Of a DNA stretch of 63,648 nt, positions 19,071 through 26,987 are shown in pieces. Origin of the DNA: Hyphomicrobiales bacterium (GTDB lineage Bacteria; Pseudomonadota; Alphaproteobacteria; Rhizobiales; RI-29); the NCBI GenBank assembly GCA_016125495.1, contig WGLQ01000021.1, forward strand, positions 1-63,648, read 5' to 3'. Position 1 is the first letter of the stretch. Every line of letters begins with the position of its first letter. Position numbers and translations under genes: made by a program. The notes beneath the pieces were generated by a model. The model worked only from the letters and a program-made list of their open reading frames with translations, was not told where the DNA came from and did no database searches.

Positions 19071-20159
19071 GTGGCACTCTCGTGCAACCTGCGGACAGCC
19101 ACCTTGACCACAGAAACCAACCAGGATCTGCTCGACATTCCGCTGGTCGACGTCGGCCCGGACTTCGCGGTCGAGACCGTCGCGCGCGAGCCGGCACGGG
19201 TGCAAGCGCTGCTCGACGAGGCGGCCGGGCGCGTGCCGTCGCTCGCCGTGCGAATGGCGGATGCCGTGTCGAAGCGCTGGCTGCGGCATTTCCACGCCGG
19301 TCATCTCGCCGAGATCGAGCGGGTCGCAGAGCACGTCGGGCGGCCAGGAGCCTATTTCCTCAACGTCAGCTACGAATGGGGTTGCACGAGTTCGGTGCGG
19401 CCGGCGGCGGGTGGTGGCGGCGAAGGCCGAGGCATGCGGCTCGTCCGTGTCCTCGACTGGCCGGATCGCGGCCTCGGCCGGCACGTGATGGCGGCGCGGG
19501 TGGAAAGCCGTCTCGGCGCCTGGGTGACGCTCACCTGGCCGGGCTACACCGGCGTGCTGCAGGCGTCGGCTCCCGGGCGTTTCGCGGCGGCCCTCAACCA
19601 GGGACCGATGGAGCGTTCGGTCGGCTTGGTTGCCTGCGATTGGTGCGTCAACCGCTGGGCGGTTTGGTGGTCGCCGCACTTGCCGCCGGCAATGCTTCTT
19701 CGGCGCGTCTTCGAGCGGGCCCCCGACTACGCGACCGCCCGTCGGATGCTGACCGACACGCCGATCACGCTGCCGACGATCTTCACCCTGGCCGGACCCG
19801 AGCCGGGCGAGGGCTGCGTCATAGAACGCCGAGCGCTGTCCGCCCATGTCATCGAGGCGCCTGCGGCGGCGGCCAATGCCTGGCAGCGGGCCGACTGGCG
19901 CGGCCGAGCGCGGGGCGAGGAAAACGGGCGGCGGCGACACGACCTCGCTTGTGCGAGGGGAGGCGCGCCATTGCCCGGCGCGAGCGGCTTCGACTGGCTG
20001 GCGCCGCCCGTGCTCAACGAGCGCACCCGGCTCGCGATGGTCGCGGAACCGGCGAGCGGGCGGCTCTGGGCGCAGGGTTTCGAGGCGTGTCGGCCCGCGA
20101 CCGCGCTGACATCGTTCGACGGTGCCACGGTCGAGATGTTCCCGGGCGTCGTGGCGTGA
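19071..20159 (+). CDS. Acid ceramidase / NAAA-like N-terminal-nucleophile hydrolase
   Basis: Resembles the cysteine Ntn hydrolases that cut fatty-acid amides in animals (acid ceramidase, N-acylethanolamine acid amidase). About 362 residues. The key stretch is LNVSYEWGCTSSV, with Cys105 where these enzymes have their nucleophile in (C)TSIV, followed about 20 residues later by LVRVLDWP, matching the (R)NL(D) pair (here Arg126 and Asp129). If active, it would mature by cleavage before Cys105. No clear signal peptide is seen. The start is uncertain: GTG at 19071, or TTG at 19104; no ATG fits. The gene stands alone, divergent from rplU and before a tRNA. The substrate is unknown. Confidence 0.65.
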   Translation: MALSCNLRTATLTTETNQDLLDIPLVDVGPDFAVETVAREPARVQALLDEAAGRVPSLAVRMADAVSKRWLRHFHAGHLAEIERVAEHVGRPGAYFLNVSYEWGCTSSVRPAAGGGGEGRGMRLVRVLDWPDRGLGRHVMAARVESRLGAWVTLTWPGYTGVLQASAPGRFAAALNQGPMERSVGLVACDWCVNRWAVWWSPHLPPAMLLRRVFERAPDYATARRMLTDTPITLPTIFTLAGPEPGEGCVIERRALSAHVIEAPAAAANAWQRADWRGRARGEENGRRRHDLACARGGAPLPGASGFDWLAPPVLNERTRLAMVAEPASGRLWAQGFEACRPATALTSFDGATVEMFPGVVA

Positions 20160-20198
20160 GTGGCCCGATCCCGGCTTCCAGTGGCATGCTGATGCGGG

Positions 20199-20227
20199 TT
20201 GCGTGGGGCGGGAGGAGCGTCTAGAAC
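20199..20227 (+). promoter_or_regulatory. Candidate promoter of tRNA-Ser
   Basis: TTGCGT and TAGAAC with a 17-base spacer, placing transcription start about 37 bases before the tRNA. A GC-rich patch follows. Suggestive only. Confidence 0.35.
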
Positions 20228-20270
20228 CGCCCTCCGATCACCCGAGAGAGGGTCTTGGCCCGATCGATGC

Positions 20271-20360
20271 GGAGAGGTGCCGGAGTGGTCGATCGGGGCG
20301 GTCTCGAAAACCGTTGAGCGCGCGAGCGTTCCGAGGGTTCGAATCCCTCCCTCTCCGCCA
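20271..20360 (+). tRNA. tRNA-Ser(CGA), reads UCG
   Basis: A 90-base tRNA with encoded CCA. The acceptor stem GGAGAGG pairs with CCTCTCC, the anticodon loop is CTCGAAA with anticodon CGA at 20305-20307, there is a long class II variable arm, and the T arm is GAGGG-TTCGAAT-CCCTC. All features fit a serine tRNA. Its 3' end is intact and no integrase or element follows it, so it is not visibly used as an attachment site here. Confidence 0.97.
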
Positions 20361-20418
20361 AATCACATTGATTTTTCAGCGAGTTTCATTCGTCGACGAC
20401 GGATCGCGGCGGCCGTGC

Positions 20419-20991
20419 TCACGGCAGTCGGCGGCGCATCACGGGGCGTGTCGGCGAGCGGCGGGCAACCTCTTGGAAGCCGGCCTTGCGGTAAGCGCTG
20501 GCGAGGCCGATCCAGGAATAGGCGGCGGGATAATCGGCGCCCTGTGGATCATTCGGATAGCCCTCCAAGATGCGGGCACCATGCCGGGCGGCGAAGGCGC
20601 TGGCGGCGTTCAGCAATTGCACGGAAAGGCCTTTGCGCCGGTGCGATCGGGCAATGAAGAAGCACGTCACCGACCAGACCTCGGCTTCGTCGACAGGGGC
20701 CAGGACGCGCGAGGTCGCGAGGCGGGGGAAGGCGGCGCGCGGCGCGAGCGAGCACCAGCCGACCGGCGCACCATCGACGTAGGCCAGCAGCCCCGGTGGC
20801 CGCTCGGCGGCAAAGACGTCCGCCATGGCTGCGTGGCGCCCCTGCGGACCGGCGGCGTCGTAGTCGCGCTTGGTGTAACGCCACAGCATGCACCAGCAAC
20901 CGCCGACGCCGCCCTTGACGCCCATCAGGCTTTCGAAGTCGGGCCAGCGATCCGAGGTCGCGGGGTGGATGTCATACGTCGCCGCCGTCAT
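20419..20991 (-). CDS. GNAT family N-acetyltransferase
   Basis: A 190-residue protein of the GNAT fold, which moves an acetyl group from acetyl-CoA to an amine. The acetyl-CoA-binding stretch appears as VTCFFIARSHRRKGLSVQLL near residue 110 (the R/Q-x-x-G-x-G/S loop is RRKGLS). A Cys/Trp-rich N-terminal part (GGCWCMLWR) is shared with an uncharacterised GNAT subgroup. The substrate cannot be told. ATG at 20991. It faces the tRNA end, and shares strand with the small gene upstream. Confidence 0.82.
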   Translation of the reverse strand: MTAATYDIHPATSDRWPDFESLMGVKGGVGGCWCMLWRYTKRDYDAAGPQGRHAAMADVFAAERPPGLLAYVDGAPVGWCSLAPRAAFPRLATSRVLAPVDEAEVWSVTCFFIARSHRRKGLSVQLLNAASAFAARHGARILEGYPNDPQGADYPAAYSWIGLASAYRKAGFQEVARRSPTRPVMRRRLP

Positions 20992-21030
20992 CGGCGTGCC
21001 CTCGCCCTGTGCGTCACGCCGCCCTGCGCC

Positions 21031-21462
21031 TCATGCTGTCTTCCAATCGCCCGTCGTGTTCCACCAGCGATTCGGATTGGTGCTGTCGTCGAGCCCCTTG
21101 GTGCGGCTGGTGAGGATCTCGGTGACCTCGATCACCGGCTCCTGGTAGCTGTGGACCTCATAGATCGTGTCGAGAACGGCTTCCAGGACCTGCCTATCGT
21201 AGGGAACCTCGAAACGCAGTTCGACCACGCCTGGGCGTTGCCGTACCTCGGACTCCGTTCCAGCTCGCGCGCCTTCGAGCGGGCGATACCGTTCGGTGCC
21301 CGCCGCCGAGACCCAGGCATTGCTGTCATAGGCCCCCTGAATGAGCGGGGTTGCGTGCACGATGTGCATCATGAGCCGCTCGACGTCCTGGCTCGGGGCA
21401 AGCAAGCGAACGCAATAGACGTGCTCCATGCGCAGAGCACGCGTCTCGAACGGTTTCGACAT
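21031..21462 (-). CDS. Stand-alone NIF3-insert (YqfO-type, PII/CutA-like) domain protein
   Basis: A 143-residue cytoplasmic protein. Its sequence follows the pattern of the domain inserted in YqfO/NIF3 proteins: a beta-alpha start (HVYCVRLLAPSQDVERLMMHI), then GAYDSNAWVSAAGTERYRPLEGA, then a VVELRFEVP strand and EVHSYQEPV where relatives have HPYEEP. The fold is related to CutA and PII and often forms trimers that bind small ligands or metals. The NIF3 part itself is absent. ATG at 21462 with AAGGGG upstream. It faces away from the TAXI operon; the palindromes in the gap may control both. Confidence 0.6.
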   Translation of the reverse strand: MSKPFETRALRMEHVYCVRLLAPSQDVERLMMHIVHATPLIQGAYDSNAWVSAAGTERYRPLEGARAGTESEVRQRPGVVELRFEVPYDRQVLEAVLDTIYEVHSYQEPVIEVTEILTSRTKGLDDSTNPNRWWNTTGDWKTA

Positions 21463-21542
21463 GGTCACTGCCCCTTCGCCCATCGCGCCCCCAATCCCAA
21501 GATCAGCCGGGCCGACACGGCGCAGCGAAGATGGCACGTGCC

Positions 21543-21564
21543 TCCTGACACCGTGGTGTCAGGA
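21543..21564. promoter_or_regulatory. 22-bp palindrome, candidate operator
   Basis: TCCTGACACC-GT-GGTGTCAGGA is a perfect inverted repeat with ten-base arms, placed in the 364-base gap (21463-21826) between two divergent genes, about 80 bases from the minus-strand start at 21462. Size and symmetry suit a dimeric repressor or activator. No U tract follows, so a terminator is less likely. The rest of the gap has GCACGCC-type short repeats at about 21625-21650. Confidence 0.5.
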
Positions 21565-21675
21565 ACGCGAACAGGCGGCTCGCACCCAGGCCTCCAAGGT
21601 GACGACACGTGCCGCTCGTAACGTCGCGCCGCACGCCGCACGCCGCGCGACCTCGGCGGTAAGGCTACGAACGTG

Positions 21676-21695
21676 TGAATACTGTGCAGTATCCA
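21676..21695. promoter_or_regulatory. Second palindrome in the divergent gap
   Basis: ATACTG-TG-CAGTAT at 21679-21692, extended to 20 bases with one mismatch per arm. It is AT-richer than the surroundings and lies about 130 bases before the TAXI gene; it may be a second protein site or part of a promoter. Confidence 0.4.
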
Positions 21696-21826
21696 AACAT
21701 TGCACTATGGTGACGGCGTCCGGGGTCGGGATCGGGGCGGCATGGGTTCGGGCGAACCCGGGGGGCCGTGCGCCAAGTCGTACCAATCGAGACAAGTCGG
21801 TGTTCGTGCCCACTCGAGGCAGGCGT

Positions 21827-22873
21827 ATGTGCAGTCGTCGCATCGTCCGTTGTGTCCTGTCGGTGAGCCTCAGCGTGCTCGTCGCATGGCTCGCGGCCGT
21901 ATCGCCGGCCACCGCCAAGCCGGTCCGTAAGCTCACGGACAAGAGGCCCGTGCTGAACGTCGCGATCGGAACCGGCTCGCCGCTCGGGCTCTATTTCGTC
22001 GTCGGACAGGCGATCTGCCGGTTGCTGGCCCTGCGCGAATCCGGCGGGCCGGAACTCGACACCATCCGCCCCATCGTGAACTGCGCGGCGCCGCCCTCGG
22101 CCGGTTCCATCGCGAACATCCAGGGGCTCAGGGCGGACCGCTACAACTTCGCCATCGTGCAGTCCGATTGGCAGCACCACGCCTACAACGGGAGTGCCCG
22201 CTTCACCGGCAAGCGCTTCGAACGCCTCAGATCGGTCATCTCGCTCTATCCGGAAGTGTTCCACCTCGTGGCGGGCAGGGATTCGACGGTCTCGGATTTC
22301 GCCGGCCTCGGTGGTCGCCGGGTCAATCTCGGGTCGCCGGGCTCGGGCCTTCGGGCGACGTTCGAGATTCTGCTCGAAGCGGCGGGCAAGGATGCCACCT
22401 GGTTCGCCGAGGCACTCGAGATCGACTACGCCGAACAGGGCGGCAAACTGTGCGCCGGCGATGTCGACGTCGGGGCCTACAGCATCGGCGTGCCCAGTTC
22501 GCTCGTTGCCCAGGTGCTCGAGGAGTGCAAGGGGCGGCTCATCTCGATCGACGAGGTCATCGTGCAGCGGCTCGTCGACAAATTCCCCTTCTATGCACCG
22601 GCGCAGGTGCCTGCCGAGACCTACCCTTCCATCGAAAGCGACACCTTCTCCCTCGGCCTCAAGGCAACGCTGGTGACGACGAGCGATACCCCGGACGCCG
22701 TGGTCTACGAGGTCGTGCGCACGATCTTCGAGGGGATTTCGGAGTTTCGCGCGATGCATCTGTCGTTCGGCGAGTTGCGGGCGACCAAGATGATCCGGGA
22801 AGGCATGTCGGCGCCGCTGCATCCCGGCGCGGCACGCTATTTCGCGGAACGGGGATGGCTCACGGAACGGTGA
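21827..22873 (+). CDS. TAXI-family TRAP solute-binding protein (orphan)
   Basis: A 348-residue periplasmic binding protein of the TAXI type. The signal peptide is residues 1-30 (Arg-rich start, hydrophobic core, cleavage near ATA-KP). The mature part begins LNVAIGTGSPLGLYFVVGQAICRLL, the typical TAXI opening, and includes NFAIVQSDWQ and the VNLGSPGSGLR ligand loop. TAXI proteins usually serve a fused TRAP permease; none follows here. Instead a receptor-like cyclase gene starts 31-115 bases later on the same strand, which suggests that this protein acts as a ligand sensor. ATG at 21827 with GAGGCAGG upstream. Confidence 0.88.
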   Translation: MCSRRIVRCVLSVSLSVLVAWLAAVSPATAKPVRKLTDKRPVLNVAIGTGSPLGLYFVVGQAICRLLALRESGGPELDTIRPIVNCAAPPSAGSIANIQGLRADRYNFAIVQSDWQHHAYNGSARFTGKRFERLRSVISLYPEVFHLVAGRDSTVSDFAGLGGRRVNLGSPGSGLRATFEILLEAAGKDATWFAEALEIDYAEQGGKLCAGDVDVGAYSIGVPSSLVAQVLEECKGRLISIDEVIVQRLVDKFPFYAPAQVPAETYPSIESDTFSLGLKATLVTTSDTPDAVVYEVVRTIFEGISEFRAMHLSFGELRATKMIREGMSAPLHPGAARYFAERGWLTER

Positions 22874-22988
22874 CGCTGAGATCGAGGGTTCGCTTGGAGG
22901 GCCCTTGCGAAACTCGGGTGTGGCGGTCGAGTGGATGGGAGTAGCCGGCCGACGGCGCGGCTCGTTGCGATACTCAGGGGAGGACGAG

Positions 22989-25238
22989 TTGTCCGGCTCA
23001 GGTGGAAGGTTGAAGGACTGGCTCGGGCGCGCCGCCGGTCCGATCGCGAGTGTCCTGGCGCGGGCGAGGAAGCCGCGTGGTCATGGCATCTCGCTACGCA
23101 CCAAGCTCATCGTCTGCATCCTGACCGCCGGCATCGCCAGCATCATCGGCCTCGGCGTGGTCGTGTACCGCAGCGGAGCCGACGCCATATCGTCCCAGGT
23201 GGAAAATCGACTGACCCAGATCAGGGAGATCCGCGGCAAGCAGGTCCAGAACCAGCTCGACAGTCTCGCCAACGCATTCGGCGCACTCTCCACCGACATC
23301 TCCGTTGCCGCCGCGATTTCGCTGTTGCGCGATGGCTGGGCGGAGCTGGGCTACGGCAGGGAAGCCGACACGCGGCGGGCGCGGCTCGCGGATTATTATC
23401 GTGAACGGGTTCTGCCGCAGGTCGCGGGTGGGGGGCGCACCATTCTGACCGAGACCGACCTCTTGCCCAGAACCGATCGCGGGCAAGACCTGCAGGCGTT
23501 GTTCATCGCCGGGAATCCGGCCAAGGCGGGGGAGCGCGAGGCACTGCGGGACCATCCTGTCTCCAACCCCTATACGCTGGCGCACGGCACATATCACGCC
23601 TGGTTCGCGGAACTGGCGTTGCGGTTCGCTTTGCACGACATCGTCCTCGTCGAGCCGGAGGATGGGGTTGTCGTCTATTCTGTCGAGAAGGAAATCGATC
23701 TCGGCACCAAGCTGATCGGCGGGCCGCATGCCGACAGCGGCCTCGGCCGACTGGTGCGCGAGGTGCTGCGCGATCCCAAGCGGGGGGAGGTGCGCTATTC
23801 CGATTTTTCGTTCTACCTGCCGTCCGATAACCGACCGATGATGTTCATCGCCACCCCGGTGTTCTCGCAGTGGAAGCTGATCGGGGTGGTCGCGGGGAAG
23901 ATTCCGACTTCGATGCTCAATGACATCCTCAGCGGCCAGAATCGCTGGAGCGAGGAAGGCCTCGGGGAAAGCGGGGAGGTCTATATCGTCGGCGCGGACC
24001 GCCTGCTCAGGAGCGAATCCCGATTCATGATCGAACAACCGGAGCGTTTCCTCGACCAGCTCGCGGGCTTCGGGGTGCCCGCCGAGGAGGTCGAACAGAT
24101 CCGCGCGCGAGGTACCGCAGTGATGCTCCGTCGGGTGGGAACGGAGGCCGCCGACGGTGCCTTCGGAAGGCGGAGCGAGACGAGGGTCCTGCGGGATTAC
24201 CGCGGGATCACGGTTCTCAGCTCCTATGCTCCGCTCCCGTTGCGCGGCCTCGACTGGGCCATCGTCGCGGAGATCGACGAGGACGAAGCCTTCCGGCCAC
24301 TGAAGGATTTCGGGCGGACGGTCACGATCACGACCAGCATCCTCGGTTTCATCCTCACGATGCTCGCATTCTGGCTGTCGTCGTGGCTGCTGACGCCGCT
24401 GTGGACGTTGGTCACCACGGTAGGGCGGCTCGAGGCGGGCGAGCGGGGGGTGGAGATCACGCGGCAGTCGGACGACGAAGTCGGCCGGCTCGCAGGTGCG
24501 TTCTCCGGACTTTCGCAGCGCATCGACGGGCTGAACCAGCAGATCGACCGCAAGAACGAAGTCTACGAGCTGATGCTCGGACAATTGTTCCCCGAAGGTG
24601 TCGCGCGGCGCCTGCGGCGCGGCGAGGATTATACCGTCGAGAGCGCCGCCAATGCCACCGTCGTCTACCTTTCCCTCTTCGGTGTGCAGGACACCTTCGG
24701 CGATCACGACGGCGGGCCGTCCTTCGAGATGCTCAACGATCTCGTCGAGATCCTGGATGGACTGGCCGAGGAAGCCGGGATCGACAAGGTCAAGAGCACC
24801 GGGGAACATTATGTCGGTGTCTGCGGACTGCACGTGCCGAGGCTGGATCATGCCAGGCGGGCGATCGGGTTCGCAGTCCGGGCGCAAGCTGCGGTGGAGC
24901 AATATGCACGGAGCCGCGAGCGCAGCATCCGGGTCTGCGTCGCGCTCGCCTCCGGCGTGGTGCATGCCGGGCTGATCGGTCGCCGGCGGTTCGTCTACGA
25001 CGTCTGGGGGCAGCCGTGCAGCGACGCACGGCGGATCGCGATGGGTCTCGCATTCGATCGCATCGGCCTTCTCGAGAGCACATACAACCTGCTCGGCCGG
25101 CCCGATGTGTTCGAGGAGAGTTCATCGGAACTCTCGCCTTCGCTCGGCACGATCGTCTGCCATACCGCGGCCATCGCCGATATTTCCTTCCTCGCTGGCG
25201 GAGCGGCAAGCGGGTCGGGCGTACGCAAGGCGAGCTGA
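22989..25238 (+). CDS. Membrane receptor with HAMP and degenerate class III nucleotide cyclase domain
   Basis: About 749 residues: membrane segment (bases about 23100-23170), a large periplasmic part of about 390 residues likely a Cache-type ligand domain, a second membrane segment (24320-24400), HAMP, and a C-terminal class III cyclase domain (24650-25190). In active cyclases two Asp residues hold metal; here they read Ser (24672) and Glu (24804). The adenine-type Lys (24792) and the YDVWG stretch are kept, the transition-state Asn is replaced by Ser, and the Arg of ARRI is kept. So it may bind a nucleotide yet not make cAMP. The start is uncertain: TTG at 22989 has AGGGGAGG upstream, TTG at 22905 has GGAGG. 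The MscS gene follows 25 bases later. Confidence 0.8.
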   Translation: MSGSGGRLKDWLGRAAGPIASVLARARKPRGHGISLRTKLIVCILTAGIASIIGLGVVVYRSGADAISSQVENRLTQIREIRGKQVQNQLDSLANAFGALSTDISVAAAISLLRDGWAELGYGREADTRRARLADYYRERVLPQVAGGGRTILTETDLLPRTDRGQDLQALFIAGNPAKAGEREALRDHPVSNPYTLAHGTYHAWFAELALRFALHDIVLVEPEDGVVVYSVEKEIDLGTKLIGGPHADSGLGRLVREVLRDPKRGEVRYSDFSFYLPSDNRPMMFIATPVFSQWKLIGVVAGKIPTSMLNDILSGQNRWSEEGLGESGEVYIVGADRLLRSESRFMIEQPERFLDQLAGFGVPAEEVEQIRARGTAVMLRRVGTEAADGAFGRRSETRVLRDYRGITVLSSYAPLPLRGLDWAIVAEIDEDEAFRPLKDFGRTVTITTSILGFILTMLAFWLSSWLLTPLWTLVTTVGRLEAGERGVEITRQSDDEVGRLAGAFSGLSQRIDGLNQQIDRKNEVYELMLGQLFPEGVARRLRRGEDYTVESAANATVVYLSLFGVQDTFGDHDGGPSFEMLNDLVEILDGLAEEAGIDKVKSTGEHYVGVCGLHVPRLDHARRAIGFAVRAQAAVEQYARSRERSIRVCVALASGVVHAGLIGRRRFVYDVWGQPCSDARRIAMGLAFDRIGLLESTYNLLGRPDVFEESSSELSPSLGTIVCHTAAIADISFLAGGAASGSGVRKAS

Positions 25239-25263
25239 GAACAATTCGGATCGGGGCAACGCG

Positions 25264-26961
25264 ATGCAAGAAGGACAGCAGGGTGCGGAATGGCTCGCGG
25301 GCGGCGCGACGCTGCTCATCGCCTTTCCGGTCGCCATGGTGGTGCTGGCGGAACTTTCCTCACGGCTCGCCGGAACGCGGTGGAACGGCTACCGCGAGCC
25401 GATCAGGCTGCTGCGCATGCAATGCCTGCCGGCGCTGTTCCTTCTCGTACTGCTGCGCTCGGTGGTCGGGATGGAGAGCAGCTCGATCGCGGTGCGGGTC
25501 GCGGACACGGCGTTCTGGATCATGCTCGCCAACTTCGTGCTCTCGGCGACCAACGTGGCGTTCTTCGAGCAGGGGATGGGCGATGGCGCGCTCGCGCGAA
25601 CGCCCAAGCTGCTGCTCGATCTCGTGCGCGCTTTCCTCGTGTTACTCGCGGCCGCCATCGTCATCTCCGTCGTCTGGGGCGTCGATCTCGGCGGCCTGCT
25701 GACGGCGCTCGGGGTCGGCTCCATCGTCATCGGGCTGGCGCTGCAGGATACGCTCGGCAGCATCTTCGCGGGTATCGCGTTGCTCTCTTCACGCCAGCTC
25801 AGGGTCGGTGACTGGGTTCTGCTCGGCCCGCACGAGGGGCGGATCGCCAACATGAACTGGCGCTCGGTGACCGTCGATACGCTGCTCGGCGATCGCGTGA
25901 TCGTGCCGAATTCCTCGGTCTCCAAGGAGCGCATGACGGTGTTCGGCGTTGCGACGGGGGTGCGCTGGGCGAGCGCGGAATGTATCCTCGCATACGAGCA
26001 TCCGCCGCAGCGCGTCATGGATTTGCTGATCGCCACGGCGAAGGCGGTGCCCGGAATCGCGCAGGACCCCGCCCCGATCGCCCGCCTCGTCGAATTCGGC
26101 GACTACGGCATCAAGTACGCGGTCTGGTTCGCCGTCGCCGACGTTCATCGGGTCGGGCTCTTCGCACACGAGATCCGCTGCAATTTCTGGTATGTCGCGC
26201 AACGTGAAGGGCTGATCTTTCCGGCCCGCTACAACTGGCTCTACGGTGACGGCCCGATGGCGGCGGAAGGCTCGCGAGGCAGATCGGGTGCCGGAGAGGC
26301 GGAAGGTGCAAAGCAACTCGCCCGGGAAATCGCCGGCTCCGGGGCAATTCCGCGCAATCCCGAAGCACTCGAAGGGCTCGCCGCCCGTGGCCGGCGTGTG
26401 CTCTATCGCGGCGGTGAAACGGTCGCTCTGGCCGGCGCGCCCTTACGCCATGTCTGGATCGTTCTCGACGGCGTCGTCAGTGTGGTCACCAAACAGGCAA
26501 CCGGCGATGGCGCCCCGGCGTCGAATTTCCGGACCGGGCAAGTGGTCGTCTTTCCGGCGGCGCTGCATCACGGGACCCTGCCTTTCGATCTTCGCGCCGA
26601 TTGCGACGTCGTGGCCATCGAACTGCCAGCGGACGACTTTGCGACCTATCTGGCCAAGGACCAGCCGCTCGCCGATCAGATCGAGCACCTCATGAGCCTC
26701 AACGAGCAAGTGCTCAATGGAGCCAACGGCACGGCGGCTGGCGCTGCGCGGGGCAAGACCGTCGGCAATCGCGGCGAGCTGTTGCAACAGCTGTTCGGTA
26801 TCGAGGTGGTCGCGGCTGGCGCGGCAGCATCGGCTGTCGCACTCGGCCTCGAAAGCGCGCATGCCGCGAGCAGCAGCGATGGCGATAGGCGGCCGGCCGG
26901 CAATCCGGCTGACGACAACGACCAGAACGAAGCGCCCGACGGTCATGCTGGTGCGAACTGA
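25264..26961 (+). CDS. MscS-family channel with C-terminal CNB-like domain (bCNG type)
   Basis: A 565-residue inner-membrane protein. Four hydrophobic segments occupy residues about 10-170; the pore helix and beta domain follow as VGSIVIGLALQDTLGSIF and QLRVGDWVLLG, then an MscS-like alpha/beta part to about 330. A linker leads to a CNB-like domain (about 370-500). Bacterial proteins of this build are known as cyclic-nucleotide-gated MscS relatives. In the phosphate cassette the usual Arg-Ser/Thr-Ala is absent; it reads GTLPFDLRA. The tail is hydrophobic then Asp/Asn-rich. Third gene of the TAXI-cyclase transcript, so it is the likely output. Confidence 0.85.
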   Translation: MQEGQQGAEWLAGGATLLIAFPVAMVVLAELSSRLAGTRWNGYREPIRLLRMQCLPALFLLVLLRSVVGMESSSIAVRVADTAFWIMLANFVLSATNVAFFEQGMGDGALARTPKLLLDLVRAFLVLLAAAIVISVVWGVDLGGLLTALGVGSIVIGLALQDTLGSIFAGIALLSSRQLRVGDWVLLGPHEGRIANMNWRSVTVDTLLGDRVIVPNSSVSKERMTVFGVATGVRWASAECILAYEHPPQRVMDLLIATAKAVPGIAQDPAPIARLVEFGDYGIKYAVWFAVADVHRVGLFAHEIRCNFWYVAQREGLIFPARYNWLYGDGPMAAEGSRGRSGAGEAEGAKQLAREIAGSGAIPRNPEALEGLAARGRRVLYRGGETVALAGAPLRHVWIVLDGVVSVVTKQATGDGAPASNFRTGQVVVFPAALHHGTLPFDLRADCDVVAIELPADDFATYLAKDQPLADQIEHLMSLNEQVLNGANGTAAGAARGKTVGNRGELLQQLFGIEVVAAGAAASAVALGLESAHAASSSDGDRRPAGNPADDNDQNEAPDGHAGAN

Positions 26962-26987
26962 GGCTGGCGGCGCGCGTGAGGGGCCGG

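Noticed and set aside
20271-20360. tRNA-Ser as an integration site for a genomic island
   Set aside because: No integrase, no repeat of the tRNA 3' end within view, and the neighbours look chromosomal.
23094-24965. 623-codon minus-strand frame opposite the cyclase-like receptor
   Set aside because: Asp/Glu/Arg-rich shadow without domain features; the plus strand encodes clear HAMP and cyclase parts.
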